Shown: positions 23,306 to 36,383, counted from the stretch's first letter. The stretch: 64,000 nucleotides of DNA from Epiperipatus broadwayi (GCA_028023455.1 JAQFVV010000284.1:632501-696500); one strand, 5' to 3'. Program-made: numbers and translations. The notes: a model not told the origin generated them from the letters alone.

Positions 23306-23367
23306 ATATATATATTAAAAAGGTACCAATACTAAAATCAACATAGCATTGGGTCCATACCAAGTAC

Positions 23368-23992
23368 TTAGTATTTGTCTGAAGGTTTGTAATGATGGTA
23401 TATTATAAGATGTGATATGTTGGACTATTTCCATCATTTATGAGTGAATGTTGAATGTATAAAAAATTTTAAACTTTATTTAAACTTTCCAAATACAAAC
23501 AACTTGTTAGTAATAACACACAAATAGACAATACAGGTTAATAATTACACAATGTTTCGAGTAGGATTAATCTCCATTCTTCTTCAGGTGTTGCTGGCCT
23601 ATATGCACAGTGACAATATTCACTTAGAAGTTGAACCCACACCTTTAGATTATTTAATATTGAATAGCTCAGTTGGTAGAGCGTTTGCCTTAAATTCAAT
23701 ATTCAAGAATCTAAAGGTGCGAGTTCAACTTCTAAGCGAATATTGTCACTGTGCATATAGGCCAGCAACACCTGAAGAAGAGTGGAGATTAATCCTACTC
23801 GAAACGTTGTGTAATTACTAACCTGTATTGTCTATTTGTGTGTTATTACTAACAAGTTGTTTGTATTTGGAAAGTTTAAATAAAGTTTAAAATTTTCTAT
23901 ACATTCAACATTCACTCATAAATGATGGAAATAGTCCAACGTATCACATCTTATAATATACCATCATTACAAACCTTCAGACCAATACTAAA
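23368..23992. repeat. tRNA-SINE inverted dimer (foldback), arms about 300 bp
   Basis: Left arm 23368-23665 and right arm 23692-23992 are near-perfect reverse complements around a 26-bp loop made of a tRNA A-box-like sequence. Each arm holds the same SINE body: a tRNA-like 3' portion, a segment CACTGTGCATATAGGCCAGC, then ACACCTGAAGAAGAG, a variable stem, and CTCGAAACGTTG. The last resembles the CUGANGA and GAAA parts of a hammerhead core, but the remaining helices could not be drawn. Transcripts across it would form a very long hairpin. The 89-codon ORF at 23552-23821 is a by-product. Confidence 0.85.
23655..23745 (+). other. tRNA-derived head with A and B boxes
   Basis: TAGCTCAGTTGGTAGAGCG (A box, D-arm) is followed about 45 bases later by GGTGCGAGTTCAACTTC (B-box-like, T-arm). 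The anticodon region is enlarged, so this is not a functional tRNA gene. It is the tRNA-derived head expected of a pol III-transcribed SINE. It occupies the loop and the start of the right arm of the inverted dimer. Confidence 0.65.
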
Positions 23993-23993
23993 A

Positions 23994-24563
23994 CTTTTAT
24001 TACTTTTTTAAAGAGATTATTTTTAATCCTTATATGACTACATGCTTTATAATTCAAAAATATATATCATATCTATTAATTGTAATCTTTAAAAAAGAGG
24101 AGGGGACAAAATTATAAAATATATGATAGGATATTAGAATGCAGTTGGTAAATTAGAAATATAATCTTTAATTTATCCACCTCAGTGAAGTAATACTTAT
24201 TTTAAAAAATATATTGTTATTAATCTAAATCCATTGATCTGCCTATTGCATCAATAATTATTAAATTATTTTATGGCACAATTTATTTTACAATTAAAAT
24301 ACTTTATTGTACATCCCATACTATACTATATCATCAAATAAGTGATCATTTATTGAATTGTATCTTTTTTTGCCAAGCAAGATACCCATTCTCTCAACCA
24401 TTGGTCTCTTACAAATTCTGACTCCATTGTAAATATAATTTTAAACTACCATAGAGCCATTTATGAATCAACATATTTATATGTCTATTTTTAGCTATAT
24501 ATTTTATTTGTCTAAGTACAAGATTTATGTAATATATTTTATGCCCAAATATTTAGTGCATAA
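23994..24563 (+). repeat. Dispersed repeat R, copy 1
   Basis: Matches 30798-31305 in direct orientation over more than 500 bp, with moderate divergence and small indels. Shared blocks include TGCTTTATAATTCAAA, TTTATCCACCTCA and TTGCCTATTGCATCAA. No coding potential was seen. The family is unrecognised. Confidence 0.75.
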
Positions 24564-25734
24564 TTAAATAAAACCATTTGGTACATGATTATATTTATTA
24601 TATGTGGTTACCCCAAATCTATAATGCATGTGCATGTTTAGCTGATCATACTCACTTAAAATATTTTTATTTTCATAGTTACCCAAATCTGCATGGTATT
24701 CAATGAATGACACATAATTTAGCTTTTCATTTTGTCTGTCTTTATTAGTTTCCCTTTACATTTGGCTCATCCAAGAAGAAAATAATGCTATTCATGAAAC
24801 AATGTTGTCTCCTTAGAATTGTCTATACGTTTTAGAATATAAGTTTCCCATTCACATTTTTCTGCCCAACAAGGGCTCGATTATTTATTCATGCACCATG
24901 GGAAATTTAAGATTAGATAATAATAGAATTAAAATATATGATTAATGATCACAATTTATTTAACCTATTTTTGTACATACTATTATTATATTAAACAGAG
25001 GAATGATTCAATAGATATTTTTTTTTAATTTGTCATTGTGCCTTGTTAATCATTTGAATTTAAAGTGTTTTGTCGAATTGTTTTTTTTTTTTGTTTTTTT
25101 TTTTTAAAATAAGGATATAAGAATACATGAGTTGAGAAATGGCAATGTTGTAAAATACTTTATTAATAAAATGTTTTGTAGATAAGCCAAAATAGGCATA
25201 TAAAAGCAATGCACCAGATGATGATGCTTGGAATTGTCATATAATAGTGAAAATAAGAGGTTATGTTTGTGATTTTAAATGCTCTAGCTATGTGGTATAT
25301 ATTAGCGAAATACAAAAGGAATGGGAGCTCATTACTAACAAATATTAATTTCTTCTCATGAAGCAGTTGTAAAATAAATAATGAAAAGTATTTGAAGCTA
25401 GTTTATTTTGTTGAAGATAGTGGATCTTAGTTATTATGGAAAATAAATGGAAAACATTAGTGCTCACTATTTGAATTTATTAATAATAGCATAATACAAA
25501 GTCTGTTGATCATTGTAATAAATGTTATGCTTAATTATACGTAGTATAAGTTGAATTTTAAAATAAATAAATAAATTTATACACATTAGTTTGCCATAAT
25601 AATATTGGGAATAGATAAATCAATCACTATTGAAAAATAATGCTATTTTGGTATTTTATATTAAAAATGTATAAAACATGTTTGAATGTGTGTGAATAGA
25701 GATTTAATTACTTTGTAGAGTTAAGTATATAAAG
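24564..25734. other. AT-rich stretch, nothing recognised
   Basis: No ORF or repeat match was found. Long poly-T tracts occur near 25.02 and 25.08 kb. The last 8 bp (25727-25734, atataaag) are the target duplication of the hAT element. Confidence 0.4.
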
Positions 25735-28513
25735 CAGAAGTGGTCAGCTTTTAAATATTGGTGGCTAATTTTTGGCGAAAGTACCTAAGGGCTTCTACAT
25801 TTTTTTTTCAGGGCTTCGAATCGGAAACCAGGAAAAGCATTTTTCCCAAACGAAAAAAAATAACACTTCAAAGTTCTGATTTTTTTAGAATGTACGTATG
25901 AATTGGTGGGTTTTTTTTTTCTTTGTTGTTGTAAGGGCTTTTAATTAATTCACAAATATTCATGGCATTTTTAGAAGATACGAACTGGAGAAGATATTTT
26001 ACTATGATTATTATTAAATTATCTCAGTTCCCTTTAGTATTATAATTTGTCCTTATCACTTTTTAAAATATTTATTAAATTACAATTATTGAATTACCTA
26101 CAAATAATTATTTTCTAGAACTGGTTCTAAATTTAAAAAAAAAATTCAAGAAAATATAAACAAAAAAAAAGAAAATTCTTGTTTTAGAATTTTATTAAAA
26201 AAATTACATGCAAATTTTACAAACAAAAAAAAATTACAAAACAAAAACCAAAATAAATTTTTATTATTTTGATATTTGGCTTTGCATAGTTTCAGCAAGT
26301 TTGTGAAAATTTGATTTCTTAAACATGATTCCAAATGTTGATCCAATAATTGTGACCTATGTTTAGTTTTTATCGCATTCTTGCTAGAAAATGCTGATTC
26401 ATACAAATATTTTGAACCAAAAAAAATGCATTGAAATATGCAGCAACTCTCCAAATATTGGGATATTTATCCTTGTTTATTAATGTCCATTGATTTTAAA
26501 TGTATATCACATTTAATATTTACTAGTTCTTTTTCCAGGCACACTGAATCTATATATAAATTCACTTAATTTCATAGCGATATTTTCGATATTGATGTTA
26601 ATATTAAATAAATAAGACAAAAAATAGGGATATCTTCAAGTTTATCAAATTCCATGAATCTTCCTTCAAATTCCTTTATGAGGGGTATTATATTTTCAAT
26701 ATATTTGGTGTTCATTAGATTATTTCTGTCTTTAGACTCATCAACCATATTTTTGAAATGTTTTAATTCACAACACTTCAGTTGCATTACAAACTCTTAA
26801 TTTTTCCTCAAATGACTTCAAAGTTTTTATCATAACTATTTTTGTTTTACCTTTTCCTTGTAATTCTACTTTTAAGTTATTTAGTTTTCTGTAATGTTAC
26901 AGAAAAAGGTGAGGTTAAGAAGCCATTCTTTGTCATTATTCAGTTCTGACCATGAATCACCGTTAGTTTCCAAAAAAATGAACTTATTTGTGGTAGAAGA
27001 TCACTGAATCTGATTAAAGATTTTGCTCAACTTAACCACCTTACATCAGTATGTAATAACAATTCACTATGTTTACTCTCACATTTCGTTACTGGAATTA
27101 ACAACATAACAAGCTTTTTGATCTTATTTTATTAACAATTTTGAAGGCAATATTCATAACATGATTAAATTTCAATACTTTTGAACACAAACATGCTGAT
27201 GTATAATAAAATAATAATCCATAAAACTAAGTATTCCATTATCAGTTCTCCTCATCTGATCACAATGTCAAAGCAACTATGTAGAAAGATGTTGCAGAAA
27301 CTGGCATAACAGATAACATTCCTCAATAAAGGTAAGAGAAGTGAAATTTGTAGAGTACAGTACTTATTTCAGTTACTAAAAAATAAAGCAGTCTCTCTGA
27401 ACACTGGTTTGTGCCTAATCAGTGCTTGTGACAATAAATCAAACTTTCATGCCAATTTTCTAGGCAGGCAACACAGTACTTTTTTTGGAATATTATGAAA
27501 CTACTAAGATGAAAACTTGAGTAATCAGATATCAGAAGTTGTATTTTTATTTATGAAAATTTATATGGTGCACATGGACATTATCGCCAGCTGAACAGAT
27601 ACATAATTTGAACCCAGTTGTTACTAGATATCTGCCACAGAACCGTAATTTGAAATATCTTTACTGGTTTTGAATGACATTACTAAATGTGTACTGTAAT
27701 TGGTAAATTTCATAATAGTTTTATCAATTATACTTCTCTTTTTTATCTATTACACAGCTCTAAAGTTTACATCACAATGGACATGTGTCACATATATATC
27801 TAATTGGCTAAATTTTATTGCAATTATGACCTTTTTTATTGTTAAAATTTAGACAAGAAAACACATATAAGGAATACCATAATTGATTTTTTTTTCAGCT
27901 ATTTTTCTATAAAATAATAACTTAAAAAATGTTTCTTCAAAGATTTAGTTCATTAGAAAAAAAGATCATGCCCAGTATAGATAATCTATATTTATGAGCA
28001 AAGATGGCTTGGTAATTATTTTTTAGATAATATAATTACTGTTACTTTTAAGAAATCATTAGCAAAAATTATGAAAGAAGCTTAGTTTATCAGCTCCATG
28101 ATGAGAAATAATGAATAACGCTTGAATCTGTTGATTAATCATTATTCTTAAACATTAAACAGTAAGAATAACAACAATGGGAAAAAAAGTTATATTTAGA
28201 AAAATCATCATAAAATCTTTATTTTTTATCATAGAGAAATGAAACTTACATTGTCTGAAAGTAACATGGACACTGAATTGAATGATGGAAATAATTTACG
28301 TGTACTCTGTATGGTTTTCACGTTATCATAAGTTGAAGTCGAGAATCTATAATTAGAAAATACAAGCCCGTTTACTTTTTATTATTTTTTATATTCAAAT
28401 CAGCTCTGAATTTATCAATATAATGTATTACTGTTCCGGACAGTTTCGCGATCTACTTTCAGAACCCTTGCAAGCTACCAGTAGACCATTGGGCACGGTC
28501 TTGTCCATGCCTG
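25735..28513 (-). mobile_element. hAT DNA transposon with intact ends and 8-bp target duplication
   Basis: The element is 2779 bp. Its ends are CAGAAGTGGTCAG on the left and the complement of CAGGCATGGACAAG on the right, matching the hAT-type CAG-x-x-x-TGG-x-CA terminus. Both sides are flanked by the identical 8-mer atataaag (25727-25734 and 28514-28521), as expected for hAT insertion. Near the right end is a GC-richer subterminal segment containing GTAGATCGCGA, as seen in several animal hAT elements. Inside, the minus strand carries a decayed transposase. Confidence 0.9.
26149..27510 (-). pseudogene. hAT transposase relic (GTF2IRD2/ZBED-like group)
   Basis: Minus-strand fragments in family order: KFNHVMNIAFKIVNKIRSKS near 27.13-27.18 kb, a LLLHTDVRW-like region near 27.05 kb, then LNNLKVELQGKGKTKIVMIK (about 26.84-26.90 kb), SFEEKLR, MQLKCCELKHFKN and, at the end, FFGSKYLYESAFSSKNAIKT followed by RSQLLDQHLESCLRN. 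The last is the C-terminal hAT dimerisation region (usually FGSTY-x-CE-x-x-FS and R-x-RLTD-x-HL). There are many stops, so it is inactive. The longest open piece is 26146-26454. Confidence 0.85.
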
Positions 28514-28639
28514 ATATAAAGCATAGAAGAGAGAATAAGCTATTCATTTTGTTTAGTCTGAAATATTGAATCAAGAAGGAAAGTCATGATCTTTCATTTC
28601 TAAAATAAAATAAAACACAAATTTGAAATAAATTATGAA

Positions 28640-29390
28640 AAATTAGATAGAATTAAACATGTTAGGACAAGAAGAGAAGTTAATAAAATCTCTGTCACAT
28701 GAAAAAATTATCAAAATTAATATATAATGGAAATGTTGCAAAATTTAATGATTAAAATCAAAGAAAATCCGGAAATTTTGAAACAAGAATTTAAACAGAA
28801 TTCAAAGAAATTCAGGAAAATTTATAAGAGATTTAATGAATAAGCTCAAAGAAATTCAAGAAAAATATGACAAGAATCAAATGAAAATGTTCAAAAAATG
28901 CTGGTAATAAGGATAGAATAGAGTCAATATGACTTAGGTAATAAATTAAAACAAGAGATAAAACATGCCTCTACAGAGTTAATTAATGACAAAAGAATGG
29001 AACAGAAGCAAATAAACATTTGGGAGTGAAGTTTAAAGAACTAGAGTAAGATGGAAAAGACTCAAAATCAAATGCAAATAAAAATCAATAAGTGAAAACT
29101 GGTATAGAAGAAGGGCATAATTGAATTCAAGAGATACAAACTAAAACAGAAAATTATAGAGTCGAATGTCAAAATAAAGGGAGAGCACTAGAAACTAAAT
29201 AAAATGAGTATAATGATAAAAAGTTTGAGAAAGTACAGAATTGACAGGAGCAAGACATTCAAAGTTTGGAAACTCAGACAGAGTGAGATCTTTCACATTA
29301 TGATATTAATATAAATGTGATGCAATCCAAAGTAAATTACCAAGTTCCAGTAAAAAATACATCACAAGCTTAAATAGTGATGAGAAAAAT
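28640..29390 (+). pseudogene. Decayed coiled-coil (Gag-like) ORF
   Basis: Across several stops and frameshifts the + strand encodes a Gln/Lys/Glu-rich helical sequence (ILKQEFKQNSKKF, KLKQEIKHASTELINDKR, ENYRVECQNKGRALETK, FEKVQN, QEQDIQSLETQTE). The composition and heptad pattern resemble the Gag-like block at 6.6-7.1 kb and suggest an LTR-element Gag remnant. No zinc knuckle, protease or RT was recognised downstream, so the call is tentative. Confidence 0.35.
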
Positions 29391-30797
29391 ATAATTTTAG
29401 CATTAGAAGTAAAATCTTTAAAATCTAAATAGTTTTATCACCATGAAGTATGCAGTCATAAACCTAGGTATATTGATGGAGGACGTAAGAATTTGTCTCA
29501 ATTATCATGTAAAATAATGTGTTGATTTGTAAGATTGGCAATTTGAGAATTGTTGATTATGATGAGGCTATAATCAAATATGTGAATCATTAGTAGTAAA
29601 GATTTATATTATGGTAATGATGATATGCATACTTTATTTGGAATGAAAGGACCATATTCATTAGAAATGAAGGAGTATGTTTTATTAATTGAATGTCATA
29701 CAACTTATGTGATAGCTGATATTTATTTTACAAATATTCAGTTGTGATGAAATATGAAAATATAATGCATATAATTATTACAGGGTCTTTGTATTGTTGA
29801 TTTTAGTAAGTTTAGATATTTTTAAAAATAAAATACATGTAAATGCACATAGTCATTAATTTCATTGCTGTGATAGTTTAGTTTTAATTAAGCCTGAGTT
29901 ATTCATAGAATGTTTGTTTGATTATGATGATCTTATGTTGTTTTTAATTGTTTTCTTTATTTTTTATTATTAAGTGGAAATATGTGATGTGCACATGTCA
30001 TCTATAGTTTACATGTAGTGTATAAATAAAAAAACAAAGGTCATCTATTTAATAAAATGTTTATTGTTTTGAATGAATTTGGAATAAGTTATTAAATTTA
30101 AAAAATGAAATATTTTGTTTAAATTAATATTGAATGATAACAATGTCTTATTATAATCAAAGAAGGAGATTAGCATGATCACAAGCCAGTGTTTAAAGAA
30201 AAAAAAGATTGCATTTTGTGTTGCCATAACTACAGAAATGATTTTAGCAAGAAGAAACATTTTTTTTTACTTTTACTAAAAAAATGTATTTATTTTACGT
30301 TACTTTTATAAATATATTCTGGACATATAGTAAAGAAATATGCACTGTGGGTAAGACAATTTGAGGGAGGAGGAGCTTCTCTTTTATTTGGTATCTTTAT
30401 GATATAAAATGAAAGGGATGTGAAAAGCACTATGTTGACTGCCATAGAGCTATAATAATTGAATTCACCTTGAATTGTAACGATAGCCAGAATAATAAAT
30501 GCATATTATCTAATGACTGAAATTGTTTATGGATATCTTTGTTTGTGTCTTGCTAGCAAAATGATAACAGAGGAAAAATCAATCAATAGAATATCAGCTG
30601 ACGTCATATACATGCAAAACTGTAGTAACAAATGTTAATAAAAAAACATCCTTTAAATTAATATCGTTTGATAAGTTTCATTAAAAAAATGTTTAAAAAA
30701 GCATAACGGTGATTTTAATGACAAAATTTGTTAAAGTAATTTAATTAATAATTTTCATTAAAAAAACCTACCTATAATATTTTTTTTAAAAAAGTAA
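29391..30797. other. AT-rich stretch, no gene recognised
   Basis: Broken short ORFs near 29.5-29.7 kb may continue the preceding remnant, but I could not identify a domain. The rest is low-complexity. Confidence 0.35.
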
Positions 30798-31305
30798 CAA
30801 TATTAATACTTCTATTACTTTGTTTAAAGAGTGTATCTTTAATGCTTTATAATTCAAATATATATTGTATCTATTAATTTTATTCTTAAAAAATGGAGAG
30901 CAAATAAATTATAAAATATATGATAATATATTAGAGTTTAGTTGATAAATTACAATTATAATCTTTATTTTATCCACCTCAATGGGTTACTGCTTATCTC
31001 AATACATTTATATTATTATTAACCTAAGTCCTTTGATTTGCCTATTGCATCAATCGTTATAAAACTATTTCATGAGATTATTTATTTTACAATTAAGATA
31101 ATTCATTGCATACCTGTACTATAATTTATCATCAAATAAGTCAATGTACCATAGGAACCTTACTAATTCATGACATTATTGTAAATTTAAATTGCCATAG
31201 AACCATTTGTGAATCAACATAATAATTTTTCTATTTTAGTTATATATTTTAGTTGCCTAAATACAACATTTAAGTAATATATTTTAGAGAATAAAATTTA
31301 GTAAC
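30798..31305 (+). repeat. Dispersed repeat R, copy 2
   Basis: Direct-orientation match to 23994-24563, shorter through internal deletions. It ends about 135 bp before the decayed PLE. Confidence 0.75.
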
Positions 31306-31439
31306 AATATTTTTTAAAAAGTTAAAAATAAAGCCATAAGTGTTAATGTGTACTATAAGATATATCCTTCTTGTGCTATATGTCTTCTATTTTTGCAAAT
31401 ATAAAATTAGATAAAGAAAGTAATGCTTTGTGAATAATA

Positions 31440-32760
31440 TATCAGACTTATGATATATTATTAAGCTGTAAGAAGACATTTTAAGATTTGAGGAAAATAC
31501 TATGGATTCATTTTTTGATTTTGTAGATCGAATTAAAAATATAGTGATTAATGAGAGTAAAGTTACTGTTTCATTAGCTGTGACAGAAATGTATGGTTCT
31601 ATAAATAGAGTGGATTTCATAAAAGCAATTGAACATGTATTAAAAGTAAAAGTGTTAGCAAATACATTATAAAACTTGTTATTGATTCTTTAAAAAATTT
31701 GATAACGTTGTTACTTCTTTTTAAAGTTGGATATTATAAAAGGTCTAAATGTTGACCTATGGGTCTGCCTTTGTTACACAAGTTTGCAATTTTGTTTTGT
31801 CTACATATGAAAATAGTATTTTAGATATGTGTACTTTTAAGATATTAAAATTTACAAAATATATGTGGATGATGTTTATGATCATGGAAATAGCAATACT
31901 ATACATTTGATTGTAGAGACTTTAAATAAATTGAATAGCTTGAAATGGATTATTGAATAAGAACAGGACTAAACAATTAAGTATTTTGATTTATTTATTG
32001 GAAAGATGTTAAGTTACAAATTAATAATCATACCATAGCTAAAAAAGGATATACAAATTTGAAATGAAAACTACCAATTATGCATAAGATGATAAGTTTG
32101 AGATCTTTTTGGTTTCTTAGGGAGAAATTATGTCATTATCAATTTGATAAATTAAAAAAAATATTGAATTATTTGCCAAAGAAATGGAAAAGTTGGTTAG
32201 AAGAATGAACATATTAACAATACTTTATGTCAATTTAAAAAGAGCTATAATAATTTAAAGGTATTGAGTATTAATAATAAAAATGGATATCTATTCTATA
32301 TATTTCAAATGCTTAAGCGAAATTTTTTTAGGATATATATAAGGATGTGTTTAATGTTTCATTTTGTCTTACAAATAACGTTAATGAGATAGTGAATAAT
32401 TCTAAAAGTGTTATACTTGTCAAACAAAAAAGTACGTTATCATACATTGGCGAATCTAGGTGCAATATTGAAAAAAAGATAAAAGGAGTATGAATTGTTT
32501 TATAAGTGTGTGAAAAATAAAAATGATAATGATTTTATGACGCTTAAGGTTTCTTGGATCATAAAAGGATATGTAAATATAAATTTAAGTTTGCTCTTGA
32601 AAGTGTTAAATTCTTCACGAATAGAGAAACCATCACAAAAGAAAAATTGAGATGATTTTTATTGATGAAAATAAAATGAATATAATTAATAGACAAGATG
32701 CTAACATTAAAATTCGGGATTTATGGGATTTTAGTTGTTGACGTTTGTATGTTATGGTTT
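31440..32760 (+). pseudogene. Decayed Penelope-like element, second lineage
   Basis: The first open piece (31502-31672) reads VTVSLAVTEMYGSINRVDFI and KAIEHVLK, like the V-S-x-DV-x-x-LY-x-SI region of PLE reverse transcriptases. MGLPLLHKFAILF follows (usually MGSPLSP-x-LANIF), then YVDDVYDHGN, the YVDD catalytic box, then KYFDLFIGK. Further on, STLSYIGESRCNIEKKIKG resembles the YIG part of a GIY-YIG nuclease, and the end reads INRQDANIKIRDLWDF. Frames change repeatedly and stops are common. It differs clearly in sequence from the PLEs at 36-38 and 50-52 kb. Confidence 0.65.
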
Positions 32761-34025
32761 TTTTTTAATTTCACAGCATTTGATTAGGGTTAAGAGACTA
32801 AACCAAAAGAATTTCTGTGGATTAAAAGACTGCATACAATAGTTAATTACCTTTTTATTTATTATTTTTATTGTTATTAGACACATAAAAAAGAAAGTAA
32901 GTTACATTAGAACTATTTCAACTTTTATTTTTTATAAACATTATTTACAATTAATGTATAAATTATTTGTATAAAAGAATGCAATATAGACAGAAAATGA
33001 AATAAAATTACAACTGTTTATCTGCATTCAAATAGCAGATTTAGTATAATCTGTGATTGCTTTCATAAAATCAATTGTCGTAATTAAATAAATTTTCTAT
33101 CTATTATTGACGCCATTAATTACTACAAATTTTATTTTATTTCTTTTATAAACTAGCTAAAAAGGCAGTCACTGAAAAAAAGATGAAAAAAATGTTTACC
33201 ACTGTCTAGATTACATGCGATGTGAGATGCTATTAAAAGAGAGAGAACTGCATAAAAGTAAAACTACATAAAGTAAATGTAAACTAATTTGACTTTTTCA
33301 AAGTAAAAACATACCCTTGAAAAACAGAAAGAAATACACTTGTTGAAGTGAAAAAGTAATATATTAAGACATTTGAAAATTTATAGTGGTATTTCATATT
33401 GATTGTAAATGTTACAGAATAAATTAAAGTATATAATATACAAATCTTAAATGTACTTTAAATATCCTTTGTAGAACTTACACATACATACACATATGCG
33501 GATATATATATATATATAATGGAACCATGAGGAATGCCATAGGATGACATGAATAAGACTCAATAACTGGATGACTTGAACACAATGTGTCAAACAATTT
33601 ACAGCAAGTCATATCCTGGAATCCATGATTCAATGTCCCATTTGGGTGTGTCAGATATTACTGAATCTGAAATGACATATAATAAAGGGAGAACATCTCA
33701 TTATTGTCAGATGTAGGCATTTGAGTAAGATGTTAGAGATGTCATGATAAAATTCATAGCCCCAAATCACATCTACCTTTAGTATGCTAGCTCATAATTT
33801 ACTTAAGACATTTCAATGTAATGTAGACTAGCGCATGCACATTATATTTCCCTATTTGGGCCCCATTACACCACAGAATTCAAACTTATGGAGTTCTTGC
33901 AGTCAGTGCTCTTCAGGGATGGCCTTACTTAATTATCGATCAAATATGCCTATGTATAAGCATAGATCAGTATATTTTTAATATGAAAAATATTGATGGT
34001 GACCATTCATTTAGGAGAGTAATGC
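32761..34025. other. Non-coding stretch
   Basis: AT-rich to about 33.5 kb, with a TA run at 33500-33518. From there to 33.95 kb the composition is more balanced, but no ORF or family was recognised. Confidence 0.4.
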
Positions 34026-34029
34026 ATAA

Positions 34030-34170
34030 TGAGGATGGTGATGATCAAATATCTAGTGATGCAAATGCATAATAGTGATGATCAAATATTTAAAAGTGCA
34101 TATTCATATTGATGGGGTTGATCAAATATTTAATGATGCAAATGCATAATGATGGTGATGATCAAACACA
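34030..34170. repeat. Minisatellite, about three units of 40-55 bp
   Basis: Units contain GATGATCAAATAT, TGATGCAAATGCATAAT and variants, with indels between units. Confidence 0.7.
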
Positions 34171-34194
34171 GATCAGAGTGATTTTAACAACTCA

Positions 34195-34315
34195 GTAATA
34201 TTTATTAATAAACTATAATGTGTAATAGTATATATTTACAGAAATAATATTAAGTGAACATTTATTAATAACTATAATGTATGATAGCATATATTTACAA
34301 GAAAAAAATATTAAT
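34195..34315. repeat. Two tandem units of about 60 bp
   Basis: Each unit has TATTTATTAATAA, ACTATAATGT, ATAG and ATATATTTACA in the same order, with small differences. Confidence 0.7.
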
Positions 34316-34410
34316 TTAACAAGAATGGTCTATCATATTGAGGGCTTAAAACAATAAATCTCCCTAATCCAGATTTCATGATAGAAATCCATCCTCAATC
34401 AATCTTTATT

Positions 34411-34484
34411 TATACTAGAAAAAGCAAAGTGATTCAAAATAAAGCATATACAAAATGAGATTAAATAATTCATTATATATATAT
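34411..34484 (+). repeat. Short outlying piece of dispersed repeat D
   Basis: Matches 58425-58497 (shared CATATACAAAATGA and TTAAATAATTCA). The match stops at a TA run. The continuation of the repeat is found at 38652, which suggests that 34485-38645 was inserted into repeat D. Confidence 0.5.
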
Positions 34485-36309
34485 TGTACCAGGTGGATGG
34501 GTTACCATTCCTCTGTTGGAATAACTAAAACCATATCTATAACATTTTACTCCTTAAATAAATTTATCTTATGAAAGCAAAATTATATGACTAAAATATA
34601 ATACAATATTATTCCTTGCAATTGATGTATTGCTCGACCACGACCCCTTAGGCAGAGAAGAAAGTACTCAAAGAGCACCTGTATCCAAGCCAGCAGATAT
34701 ATCTGTGAATAATATCTAACTGACCACATTTGAAGGAAACAGATTTCTTCTCGACTGTTGACTTCAGTACCATATTCAAAGCACTTTTTTGTTTTGTAGA
34801 AGCACAGACACCAGTTACTTACCCAGAGGATAAATAATGTGCTTTGAACAATGGCCACTAATCCAATACCTAAGATACACCCATGACTAGCTCAGTCTAT
34901 AGTAATACATTCACAAATTATTGCTTTACTTGGTGGTAATAAGAATTGACCGACAAAATTAAGCTTTAAGTTTAAAATACAATTTATTTTAATTAACATT
35001 TATTATACTAATTTTAAATACTTTTGTAAATCTTAACTAACATAACACTGGTGTTTTTATCTAATGATCACACACATTCTTAATTCAAACACACACTAGA
35101 ATATCATACAACAGAGCATTAAATAATATTTGACATTTGGAAACACACACATCAATAATTTGTTTGTGTATGCTATAGAATTCATTAATACTTGACTCTG
35201 GGAGGCTTCAAACTAATGTGAGGGCTACTTTAGAAATGAGAATAAGAAAAATGTTATTACCCAGGATTTTAAAATGTGGATACTTCTTGCTGTCTGCTGC
35301 TTCTAATGAAATATTTCTAACCGGTTAGATTTGAAGTTTTCTTGTGGAGATTTGATGCTTATTATTCCAAGGCATTTTCTTTAAGACCTTTAGATATTGA
35401 AAGCGTATTTGCAAGTTGTTAAGCAGGCATTTTATGGGCAGGTTTTGCTGTTTCACTGGACTCAGGCTAGAGAAAGTTATATGTTTCTGAGGTTTCTAAC
35501 ACTGGTTGTCAACTGATTGATTGACTGATTTAATTTGATATGATCTTGCTGAACTGAACTGCACTCTTTCTCAACTAATATTAACTCAACTCAATCTCAA
35601 CTGCTCAATATCAACTGTCCAATAAAAGAACTGGACTATTTATACTTAAGGCCTGTTGTCATTTTGATATCCAGCAGCAATATCTGTTGTCATAATTTCT
35701 TTCTTGTTTTTAATCGCATTCCTCTGATAAGGTTTTAATCCTGTTGTTGGAGATGTTAATTAGCAGCCACTGCACACTTATTGTTGTTGTTTTTTGTTTA
35801 ACTTAATAGGTTCACAAAACTTGTTGTTTTGTAGATTTTTAACTTAGTAGCCATTGCTGAGTGTTTTTAATTTTTTATCTTTCATTTATTTCATTTTAAC
35901 ATATTTATGTTATGTTTACAATCGCACATATATATTTTACTAATAAGCTCACATTAATTCATCTTTACACACATGTATATTTGATTGTAATAAACTTGCT
36001 ATTAGTTTTAAGATTACCTTTTCTTTCTTTAACTCAAAAGAGATGTTTTTTACTTATTTGAAAATCAATTGCTTTTAATTTGACATTTCTAAAGCAAACC
36101 CCCTCCCCCTTCTAATTAATTAATTGTAACTTTTATGTCAACTACTAATAATAGAAAAAAAACTTTTTGACTTTTAATTTTATTTTTTTAAAAAACAAAC
36201 TGCGATAAAAAAACTCTTTAAAGTTTTACATACTATTTTCTTTTAACGACTGTATTTTATTTTAATAATTTTTAGAGAAATTTAGATATATGTACCAATA
36301 CGACCTTGA
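34485..36309. other. Unassigned region of more balanced composition
   Basis: 34.58-34.92 and 35.2-35.8 kb are less AT-rich than the surroundings. A 91-codon minus ORF at 34583-34858 has no domain that I recognise. Around 35.5-35.65 kb the minus strand has a TATAAATA box-like sequence (near 35640) beside CAACTCAACTCAATCTCAAC-type simple sequence. It could be part of an LTR or a promoter, but no partner LTR was found. A TA run borders the PLE at 36310. Confidence 0.3.
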
Positions 36310-36383
36310 TATATATATATAAATAAAATCAAAACTACCCCAAATCTAAAATTAAACCAGACCAGCATAAAAATAATATTAAA

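Noticed and set aside
23552-23821. 89-codon + ORF
   Set aside because: It lies across the SINE inverted dimer, including tRNA-like sequence, so it is a by-product of the repeat.
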